Below, one piece after another: positions 24,168 to 30,382 of a DNA stretch of 30,382 nt. This DNA is from an uncultured Lachnospiraceae bacterium. Lineage in GTDB: Bacteria > Bacillota_A > Clostridia > Lachnospirales > Lachnospiraceae. Within the stretch, counting starts at the first letter, position 1; the number at the start of each line of letters is the position of its first letter. The stretch covers positions 1-30,382 of the forward strand of contig CAJUGZ010000012.1 in NCBI GenBank assembly GCA_910585855.1, given 5' to 3'. The notes below the pieces were generated by a model. That model was not told the origin of the DNA and made no database searches. It saw only the letters and a program-made list of their open reading frames with translations. The position numbers and the translations under genes were made by a program.

Positions 24168-25298
24168 ATGAAGAATAAAAGATTAGAATTATCAGAGATT
24201 ACTTTATCAGAAGAAGAAACTCAAAGTTATGCAATTTATGGATATGGTGAAAGTGGAAGAATATTAAAAAATGTATTAGAACTTCTTCATCAAAAAGTTT
24301 TTTGTTTTCTTTGTAGTGCTGGATATAAAGAGAAATCGGAAATAGATGGAATTCCAGTATTTGAATTATCGGAGTATCTAGAGAATCAAGAAGAAGGAAA
24401 TGTTGATAAAATTTTGATGACAATAAGAATGGGGGGGTTAAAGGAAATTCTTGAAAATTTGACAAGATATTTTAAAAATAAGGTATATCAAGTTAATTTA
24501 CCACAAGACGTATGCAAAGTATATTCCTATTTTTATCAAGATTATTTTATAAAAAAAGAAATCGATCTAAATACAGAATATATAAAGCTAAATGAAATCG
24601 AATTTTTGAATCCCTTTCAGGCAGAACTACCATATGCTTTAAGTTTTTTTACTTTATGTGGTGATATGATTCTTCCGGTTTTCTATCATGATTTTTCTTA
24701 TACTTGTGAAGGGGTATATGAAGTAGATCCTGTTTTCGTAAAACCGAATGATGTAGTGATTGATTGTGGAAGTAATATAGGTTTATTTTCTGCAATAGTA
24801 GCAAATCATTGTGCTAAAGTATATGCATTTGAATGTGTACCAAATACATATCAGTATATTAATAAGATTTGTGAAAAATATAAAAATATCGTATTAGTAA
24901 AAAAAGCAGTAGGAAGTCATTCAGGAAAAGTAAAATTTTCAATGGAAAATGATATTAATACCAATAATCGAATTGTATGGGAAAATGAAAAAGGACATAA
25001 TCCAGAAAAATTTGGAGATCCTATAAATTTTAGATTTGTAGATATGATAACGATCGATAGTTTTGTAAAAGAATATGGATTACGTAGAGTAGATTTTATT
25101 AAGGCGGATATTGAAGGAGCAGAACGTGATATGTTAGAAGGAGCAACGGAAACTCTTAAAAAATATGCTCCTAAATTGTCGATTTGTGAGTATCATATGC
25201 CAGATGACCCAGAAGTTCTTGAAGAAATCATATGTCGTGCAAATCCTGATTATATAATACGTCATGAAAATAAAAAATTGTATGCTTATGTACCTTAG
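24168..25298 (+). CDS. FkbM-family SAM methyltransferase B (poly-G tract, in frame)
   Basis: ATG 24168 is preferred, with GGAG 8 nt upstream; the longer frame to 24081 overlaps the preceding gene and has no ribosome binding site. The product is 376 residues and the least similar of the three stand-alone FkbM proteins. An N-terminal Rossmann-like part (YAIYGYGESGRILKN) is followed by the methyltransferase domain with VIDCGSNIGLFSAIVA as motif I, YAFECVPNTYQYI, and FIKADIEGAERDMLEGA. The likely reaction is O-methylation of a glycan sugar. Codons 88-90 (M-G-G) carry seven G (24431-24437); with six, the next codon is TAA. It is flanked by two closely similar FkbM genes, so it looks inserted between, or retained within, a duplicated pair. 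Confidence 0.9.
   Translation: MKNKRLELSEITLSEEETQSYAIYGYGESGRILKNVLELLHQKVFCFLCSAGYKEKSEIDGIPVFELSEYLENQEEGNVDKILMTIRMGGLKEILENLTRYFKNKVYQVNLPQDVCKVYSYFYQDYFIKKEIDLNTEYIKLNEIEFLNPFQAELPYALSFFTLCGDMILPVFYHDFSYTCEGVYEVDPVFVKPNDVVIDCGSNIGLFSAIVANHCAKVYAFECVPNTYQYINKICEKYKNIVLVKKAVGSHSGKVKFSMENDINTNNRIVWENEKGHNPEKFGDPINFRFVDMITIDSFVKEYGLRRVDFIKADIEGAERDMLEGATETLKKYAPKLSICEYHMPDDPEVLEEIICRANPDYIIRHENKKLYAYVP
24431..24437 (+). repeat. Poly-G7 tract in FkbM gene B
   Basis: Seven G following AAT. Loss of one G creates ATG-GGG-GGT-TAA, an immediate stop. The context differs from the GGGTAC context of the other three tracts, so this tract probably arose independently. Confidence 0.9.
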
Positions 25299-25356
25299 AT
25301 TTTATTTATAAAATAAGGAGATTAAAATTGAAGTAAAGAAGAGGTTAAAAAATATT

Positions 25357-26448
25357 ATGAGATACCATACATGGGATGATATAAAGAAGAAAGCAGAAAA
25401 TATGCATTTATTAATTACAAAGTTGAAAGAGTCGAATCTTGTATTATTTGGTGCAGGAAGAAGTGGAGGCTGTGCATATGAAGAGATAAAGAAACAATAT
25501 CCAATTTATAGATTTTGTGATAATAGCGAAAAAGCTTGGGGGGGGTACTGCGAGGGAATTACTATAATATCACCAGAACAATTAAAAACAATTAAAAATG
25601 TTTTTGTAATTCTTACTGTGTCTGGTCAGTATTATATTCCTATAAAAAAACAGTTAAATGATATGAAAATTCCTTGTATTACTTATATGGAATATGTTTT
25701 TATACATAATTATGATAAGTTTGAAATAGTTTATCATCAACTGCTAGAAGACGATGATTCGAAAAAGACATATTTGTATCTGTTAATTAGTTATCTTACT
25801 TTGGATACAACTTATCTAAAGGAAGTTTTTGTTAGGAATCAGTATTTTGAAATTCCAGAATTTTGTATACCATCTTCGAGCGAAGTTTTTGTAGATTGTG
25901 GTGCTTATACAGGTGATACATTGGAAGATTATATTAATAAAAAAGTAGGTACTTTTAAAAGAGGCTATTTTTTTGAGCCAACAGAAAAAACAGTACATGC
26001 TTTAGAGATAAGAAAAGACCGCTTAATAAAAGAATGGGCATTAGAAGAAGAGCAGATTGTAATAGAAAGAAAGATTGTTACTGCAAAAAGTGGAATGAGA
26101 TACTTTATAGAAGGTACAAATGATGAAAAATGGAATCGAATTGGAAAAGAGGATTCTATGAAAAAGAAACCTATACCAGCAATATCCTTAGATGAATATT
26201 TTGCAGATAAAAAAGAAAAACCAACTTTTATAAAAGCAGATATAGAGGGAGCAGAGATGGAAATGCTAGAAGGAGCAAAAGGAATTATAGCAGAAAAAAA
26301 ACCTTTGTTAGCGATTTGTATTTATCATAGAATAGAAGATTTATATGAAATTCCAATTTTATTAAAACAATTTTGTCCAGAATATAAAATGTCAATTCGG
26401 CATCATATGCCAAATTATTGTGAAACGGTTTTATATTGTTATGTATAA
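25357..26448 (+). CDS. FkbM-family SAM methyltransferase C (poly-G8 tract, in frame)
   Basis: A 363-residue close paralogue of the gene at 23018: same domains, same W61-G62-G63 position, and near-identical DNA around the EYFADKKEKPTFIKADIEG region. Motif I is VDCGAYTGDT. The start at ATG 25357 fits the paralogue's N-terminus (M-R-Y versus M-N-N-Y), although the only strong Shine-Dalgarno (AAGGAG, 25315-25320) is 36 nt upstream and only GAGG is nearby. A poly-G8 tract lies at 25538-25545; a compensating base difference downstream keeps the frame. The protein presumably methylates a hydroxyl different from that of its paralogue, or is a spare copy. Confidence 0.9.
   Translation: MRYHTWDDIKKKAENMHLLITKLKESNLVLFGAGRSGGCAYEEIKKQYPIYRFCDNSEKAWGGYCEGITIISPEQLKTIKNVFVILTVSGQYYIPIKKQLNDMKIPCITYMEYVFIHNYDKFEIVYHQLLEDDDSKKTYLYLLISYLTLDTTYLKEVFVRNQYFEIPEFCIPSSSEVFVDCGAYTGDTLEDYINKKVGTFKRGYFFEPTEKTVHALEIRKDRLIKEWALEEEQIVIERKIVTAKSGMRYFIEGTNDEKWNRIGKEDSMKKKPIPAISLDEYFADKKEKPTFIKADIEGAEMEMLEGAKGIIAEKKPLLAICIYHRIEDLYEIPILLKQFCPEYKMSIRHHMPNYCETVLYCYV
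25538..25545 (+). repeat. Poly-G8 tract in FkbM gene C
   Basis: Eight G, the longest in the window, in the context TTG8TAC. With seven G the frame reaches TAA after ten codons (TGG-GGG-GGT onward). Confidence 0.9.
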
Positions 26449-26471
26449 TACATAGTGTGGAGGTAATACAC

Positions 26472-27008
26472 ATGAAGATAAAAAATAGTGAATTTGAGGA
26501 AGTGAAAATTATTGAAAATGCGTATGCTTATGATATGAGGGGAAATTTTATAAAAACATTTAATGAAGAAGAATTTCTTCGATTAGGGTTAAGTACTGAT
26601 TTTAAAGAAACCTATTATTCTACTTCACAAAAAGATGTGATACGTGGGATGCATTTTCAGCTTCCGCCTTATGAACATGATAAAATCATTCATGTGATTT
26701 GCGGAAGTGTTGTGGATGTGGTTGTAGATTTAAGAAAAGAGAGTAAAAATTATAAAAGATACATAGCAATTCGACTGACAGGAAATCGACCTCGTTCTCT
26801 TTATATTCCAAAAGGTTTTGCTCATGGATTTCAATGTTTAGAAAATAATACAGTTATGCTGTATCAAGTAACAACAGGTTATCAGCCAAATTGTGACAGT
26901 GGAATTGCCTATAATTCCATTGGGTATGACTGGAGTGTGGAAGATCCGATTTTATCAGAACGGGATCAGCATTTTATAACATTAGAAGAGTTTGAATCAC
27001 CATTTTAG
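26472..27008 (+). CDS. rfbC: dTDP-4-dehydrorhamnose 3,5-epimerase-like cupin (RmlC family)
   Basis: ATG 26472 has GGAGG 8 nt upstream, giving 178 residues, the usual RmlC length. The signature R58-G-M-H61-F (catalytic histidine) is present, with VICGSVVDVVVDLR, FAHGFQCL and a MLYQVTTGYQP strand bearing the usual tyrosine. The enzyme epimerises C3 and C5 of a dTDP-4-keto-6-deoxyhexose, and relatives act on other nucleotide sugars. RmlA, RmlB and RmlD partners are not in the window unless the SDR at 14705 supplies the reductase step. It sits between two poly-G FkbM genes. Confidence 0.88.
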   Translation: MKIKNSEFEEVKIIENAYAYDMRGNFIKTFNEEEFLRLGLSTDFKETYYSTSQKDVIRGMHFQLPPYEHDKIIHVICGSVVDVVVDLRKESKNYKRYIAIRLTGNRPRSLYIPKGFAHGFQCLENNTVMLYQVTTGYQPNCDSGIAYNSIGYDWSVEDPILSERDQHFITLEEFESPF

Positions 27009-27075
27009 GAAAAAATAGAAAAAAATAAGTGGATAAAGAAAGTATAAATAATTATGGAGAAAGTATAATTAAAAA

Positions 27076-29151
27076 ATGAATAAAGAAAAATTTTTAAGAA
27101 ATATACAGTCTTATCAGGGAATATCTAGTATATTAAAAACATGCAGTTATCAGGAAATTGCAGCACAGGTAGCAGAATTTTTTTCAATAGAAATATCAAA
27201 ATTAGAGGATTTTCCTATGGGGGGGTACTCAAGAGGAAGAACCAGCGGAGCTTATCGCTTTGTATTACAGGATTTATTAAAAAATATAGAACATTTTGAC
27301 TGGTTATTTTCCAGATTGCAGGATGAGGAATCAAAACGAGTATTTACTCATCTAATGCAATTTCGAATGATTCCAGATCATTTTTTTATCGAACAGGCAT
27401 ATGATGGGAAAAATTCGCAATATTTTGATCCGGAAATTATATTTTGTGACAGTGAAGAAGTATTTGTTGATTGTGGAGGGTTTACAGGGGATACAACAGA
27501 AAAATATATTCAGATTTATCAAAATTATAAGCAAATTTATGTATATGAACCTTCTACAGATAATATTGCTATTTGCAGAAAAAATTTACAATATTATCCT
27601 AATATAACTGTACGAAATTGTGGAGTAGGGGAAAAAAACAAAAGAATGTCTATGATAAATAATCACGATGCTAGTAGTTTTTGTGAAGGAATTTCAGATG
27701 ATTTGACAGAGGTAGTGGCTTTGGATGAAGATATTGAAGAAAAAGTAACTTTTATTAAAATGGATGTAGAAGGATTTGAAATTCCAGCTTTGATTGGAGC
27801 AAAAAGACATATTCGAGAAGAAAAACCGAAACTGGCGATTTGTACTTATCATATTGTAAGTGATCTTTGGGAAATTCCTCGTTTGATTGATAGCATTTCT
27901 TCTGATTATCAGTTTTATATTCGGCACTATGAGAAAACTCAGAATTGGGAAACAGTACTTTATGCTATTCCTGTAAAAGAAAGAGAAAATCGAAAAGAGC
28001 AAAAAAATTTGATAGAAAGAGAATTGAAACAAGAAGAATCAAAAAAAGCGAAACGAAAAAAAGTAGTAGCAATTTCTGCACCAGAAGCAGGATGGTATAA
28101 TAGTTTTCTTACAAAAGATTGTGGTATTATTCCCTATTTGCTTTATAAAAATCATCATTGTGATGTCTTTATGCTTGGAGCAAAAATGGAAGAATATCCT
28201 TATTTAAATTCTTATGTAAAGGGTCTAAAAATGGAATATCTTTCTACTGGAAGTGAAGAGGAAAAGATTGAATATATTCAAAAACATGCGTCTGAAATTG
28301 ATGCTTTATTATTACGTGGAGCATATCCATGTAATTTTATTGTTGCAAGAGTATATAAAAAGATTAATCCAGAAGGAAAAATCTGTTTGGGATTGGATGC
28401 CAATAGTTTTTGGATGGATCAGATTTTATGGAAAGAGGAAAATTTTTTGGCTTTTATGAATTGCTGTGATATTATTACGGCTGCAGGAAGAACGATACAG
28501 AATTATTTGAATGAAAAATGGTCATGGAAAATTGAATATATTCCAAATGGATATTATCCTTTTGGATATTCGTATAAAAAACCTGTTTTTGAAAAGAAAA
28601 AAAATATTATCTTAACAGTTGGAAGACTTGGTACTGCTCAAAAAGCAACAGAAGTATTGATGGAAGCATTTGCTTTTATTGCGGAAGAGATACCTGATTT
28701 TCAACTGCGTCTGGTTGGAAGCATAGAAAAAACATTTGAAGGTTATATAGAAAATTACTGGAAACGATATCCACAATTAAAAAGAAGAGTAATATTTGTA
28801 GGAATGATTCAAGATAAGGAGGAATTAGCAAAGGAATATTGGCGGGCGAAAATATTTGCTCTTCCATCAAGAGTAGAAGGAGTAGCAAATGTAATTGCAG
28901 AAGCATTGTCGGCAGGATGTGTAACTGCAGTTACTAAAATTGATGAATGGCAGGATGCTACTGATACTGGCAGATGTGGCATGGTGGCTGAGATAGATGA
29001 TACAATTGGATTTTCTAAGATTTTATTGAATCTATGTAAAAGAGAAGATTTATCGAATTTATCGGATCATGCTTATCAGTATGCAAAGGAAAATTATGAT
29101 ATGGAATTGGTAGTTGCAAAAGTAAATGAGTTATTGTTTGGAGGAGAATAA
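27076..29151 (+). CDS. Fusion: FkbM methyltransferase + GT4 glycosyltransferase (poly-G tract, in frame)
   Basis: A 691-residue protein; only a distant GGAG precedes ATG 27076. Residues ~120-300 are an FkbM methyltransferase (VDCGGFTGDT at about 131-140, FIKMDVEGFEIPALIGA, CTYHIVSDLWEIP). A lysine-rich linker (~305-325) joins a GT-B family 4 domain (~327-691) with NIILTVGRLGTAQKA, FVGMIQDKEELAKEY and the E-x7-E motif EGVANVIAEAL. The protein would transfer a sugar and methylate it or its acceptor. Codons 48-50 (M-G-G) carry seven G (27219-27225), upstream of both domains, so one slip would remove both activities. Confidence 0.9.
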   Translation: MNKEKFLRNIQSYQGISSILKTCSYQEIAAQVAEFFSIEISKLEDFPMGGYSRGRTSGAYRFVLQDLLKNIEHFDWLFSRLQDEESKRVFTHLMQFRMIPDHFFIEQAYDGKNSQYFDPEIIFCDSEEVFVDCGGFTGDTTEKYIQIYQNYKQIYVYEPSTDNIAICRKNLQYYPNITVRNCGVGEKNKRMSMINNHDASSFCEGISDDLTEVVALDEDIEEKVTFIKMDVEGFEIPALIGAKRHIREEKPKLAICTYHIVSDLWEIPRLIDSISSDYQFYIRHYEKTQNWETVLYAIPVKERENRKEQKNLIERELKQEESKKAKRKKVVAISAPEAGWYNSFLTKDCGIIPYLLYKNHHCDVFMLGAKMEEYPYLNSYVKGLKMEYLSTGSEEEKIEYIQKHASEIDALLLRGAYPCNFIVARVYKKINPEGKICLGLDANSFWMDQILWKEENFLAFMNCCDIITAAGRTIQNYLNEKWSWKIEYIPNGYYPFGYSYKKPVFEKKKNIILTVGRLGTAQKATEVLMEAFAFIAEEIPDFQLRLVGSIEKTFEGYIENYWKRYPQLKRRVIFVGMIQDKEELAKEYWRAKIFALPSRVEGVANVIAEALSAGCVTAVTKIDEWQDATDTGRCGMVAEIDDTIGFSKILLNLCKREDLSNLSDHAYQYAKENYDMELVVAKVNELLFGGE
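27219..27225 (+). repeat. Poly-G7 tract in the FkbM-GT4 fusion gene
   Basis: Seven G in the context ATG7TAC, the same as in FkbM gene A although the surrounding protein is unrelated at that point. With six G a TAA is reached about 20 codons later. Confidence 0.9.
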
Positions 29152-29152
29152 A

Positions 29153-30082
29153 ATGAGTGCCATTTTCATGGAAAATAATATTTTTATTTTAGAAGATATA
29201 TTTGGAAAAAGAAATGAATTATTAGATTGCAGAAAATTATTATCCAATAAAAGCAGTATACCAATAAATACTTTTACGGAAGGAAGGACTATTCCTAAAT
29301 TTTTAGTACAATTATTTCATGAGCATAAAGAACGATGGAGAGAAAACGAGGCGGGGCTTTATTTTCTATTTGATATTCTTATAACATCTTTTTTGATTCA
29401 GAAGTCTAAACCATTTTATGTATTAGAAATTGGAGGAGAGAATGGGATATTAAGCTATCATTTGGCATCTTTATTGGGAGGATTTCATAAAAAGTCGTCA
29501 CTTTGTTCTGTATGTCATACAATTGGAAATAACAGTAATAATAATTGGCTGGATCGAATTTCACTTGTGCAGGAAGCACCAGAGTATTCTTTATTGGTAA
29601 CAGATTATGATAATACCTGCTTGTTGGATCATATTTTTGATATAGTGGTTATAAATGGAAGCATTAATTTTTTTAACCCATATCGTGTATTAGAAGAGGC
29701 AGAACGATTAGTAAAAAATGGAGGAGTTATTTTTGTATTTCTTCAGGATATGCCATTATTGGAAGATTCTTTTAAACTGAAATTTTCAGAGAGAAAGGAG
29801 TATTATTTTACACCTAGTATGGGAATTATGATAAAAGAAGATGGAAACGAACAGAAAGAAAAAAGGTCTGATTATGTTTTAAATTTAGTAAAAGAGATAA
29901 ATGATATGTTAGAAAGTTGTATTCCATTAGAACAGATAAGAAGTTTAATGAAAAAAATAGATGCAGAAATAGATAAAGCAATTATTGAATATGATATAAA
30001 ACAAAAAATAGAATTGATTCAAGTGAAAGAACAAGTATTGGATTATATAGTGAGGAAGAAAATGGAAGTGGAAGTTTTATAG
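29153..30082 (+). CDS. Methyltransferase-like protein (class I Rossmann), last gene of the island
   Basis: The start is ATG 29153, right after the previous stop, with GGAGGAG 7 nt upstream; a longer frame from 29126 lacks a site. The product is 309 residues. The centre shows a SAM-binding-like motif (YVLEIGGENGILSYHLA) and a later FDIVVINGSINFF strand followed by LVKNGGVIFVFL, as in class I methyltransferases. The C-terminal ~80 residues are helical and charged. The catalytic residues are not diagnostic, so substrate and even activity are open; a role in the glycan pathway is inferred from the operon. It carries no poly-G tract. Confidence 0.75.
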   Translation: MSAIFMENNIFILEDIFGKRNELLDCRKLLSNKSSIPINTFTEGRTIPKFLVQLFHEHKERWRENEAGLYFLFDILITSFLIQKSKPFYVLEIGGENGILSYHLASLLGGFHKKSSLCSVCHTIGNNSNNNWLDRISLVQEAPEYSLLVTDYDNTCLLDHIFDIVVINGSINFFNPYRVLEEAERLVKNGGVIFVFLQDMPLLEDSFKLKFSERKEYYFTPSMGIMIKEDGNEQKEKRSDYVLNLVKEINDMLESCIPLEQIRSLMKKIDAEIDKAIIEYDIKQKIELIQVKEQVLDYIVRKKMEVEVL

Positions 30083-30107
30083 ATGTTGATTAATAATTAA
30101 TAGATAA

Positions 30108-30167
30108 AGGGTTCTTTCCTATGTTTGGATATTTTAGGAAAGAGCCCTGATGAGTAGTAATTTTTTC
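30108..30167 (+). terminator. Terminator at end of the glycan island
   Basis: AGGGTTCTTTCCT (30108-30120) pairs with AGGAAAGAGCCCT (30136-30148), with one wobble and a 15-nt loop. TTTTTT follows some 12 nt later. It separates the island from the convergent minus-strand gene. Confidence 0.6.
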
Positions 30168-30218
30168 ATAGAAAATTTTATATATTTTTTTATTGATAAT
30201 CTGTCTATATTGATTAGA

Positions 30219-30382
30219 TTAAATAACGGTTTCTACAATAATTTTTCCGTCACATATAATTTCCTTTACCCCAACTGTTTTATGTTTATTAAAATTAAAA
30301 CTGATTAAATAGCCTTTTTTTAAATGACACCACTTTACAACTTTTTGAAAAAAATAACGCACAAGGCACTTTTTTATGTATA
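30219..30382 (-). CDS. Partial C-terminus, resembles PD-(D/E)XK nuclease / AAA-ATPase (DUF1703-type) proteins
   Basis: An open minus-strand frame enters from the right edge and stops at 30219. About 53 residues are visible; the last ~33 contain KKGYLISFNFNKHKTVGVKE and end in IIVETVI. This matches the closing strand pattern of the PD-(D/E)XK nuclease-like domain at the C-terminus of many AAA-family ATPases in gut Clostridia. No start or catalytic residues are in view. It is convergent with the island and unrelated in function, so it probably marks the island's right boundary. It could also be a remnant. Confidence 0.5.
   Translation of the reverse strand, partial: YIKKCLVRYFFQKVVKWCHLKKGYLISFNFNKHKTVGVKEIICDGKIIVETVI

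Noticed and set aside
25316..25356. Alternative upstream start for FkbM gene C using the strong AAGGAG site
   Set aside because: The codons at the right spacing are ATT (in frame) or TTG (out of frame, followed at once by a stop); the paralogue's N-terminus supports ATG 25357.

Overview
The window looks like part of the chromosome of a motile, low-GC Gram-positive bacterium of the Lachnospiraceae (Clostridia). Support comes from AT-rich composition, AGGAGG-type ribosome binding sites, the DUF5717/DUF5716-like gene pair, a CsrA next to flagellin, and a long flagellin-linked glycan island. No rRNA, tRNA, CRISPR array or transposase is visible. Assignments rest on motif recognition by eye.

Layout. 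(1) 1-416 has no recognisable gene but contains nested inverted repeats. (2) 417-7319 is a tight three-gene operon: a 1179-aa DUF5717-like protein, a 715-aa actin/Hsp70-like DUF5716-like protein and a coiled-coil protein with two membrane segments. (3) 7343-7483 is a GC-rich element bounded by a perfect 24-bp inverted repeat. (4) 7875-9694 is a predicted invertible DNA segment. Its ends are 28-nt repeats that match 27/28 in inverted orientation. Inside lie a repeat-rich coiled-coil gene and, convergent to it, a 192-aa FimB/FimE-sized tyrosine recombinase. (5) 9775-12280 holds csrA, a GGA-rich leader, a 646-aa flagellin and a terminator. (6) 12350-30082 is a 13-gene same-strand island: two GT2 glycosyltransferases, a sugar-nucleotide SDR, a GT4-radical SAM fusion, three radical SAM/SPASM proteins, three FkbM methyltransferases, an RmlC-type epimerase, an FkbM-GT4 fusion and a methyltransferase-like protein. 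(7) A partial minus-strand gene runs off the right edge.

How it may work together. The only good sigma-28 (flagellar) promoter near csrA-flagellin is inside the invertible segment, at the far (left) end, pointing away from them. Inverting the segment would place it about 125 bp upstream of csrA, pointing at it. I infer that the segment is a recombinase-encoded ON/OFF switch for csrA-flagellin and that the window shows the OFF orientation. CsrA may then bind the flagellin leader, which has seven GGA motifs, one in a perfect hairpin loop and one in the Shine-Dalgarno.

A second layer is visible in the glycan island. All four FkbM-domain genes carry a run of 7-8 G in the first third of the gene, and no other run that long was found in the window. 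Gain or loss of a G would frameshift them, as in phase-variable surface-glycan genes of other bacteria. Together this suggests a two-tier system: DNA inversion controls whether flagellin is made, and slipped-strand mispairing controls which O-methylations its glycan carries. The link between the island and flagellin is inferred from position only.
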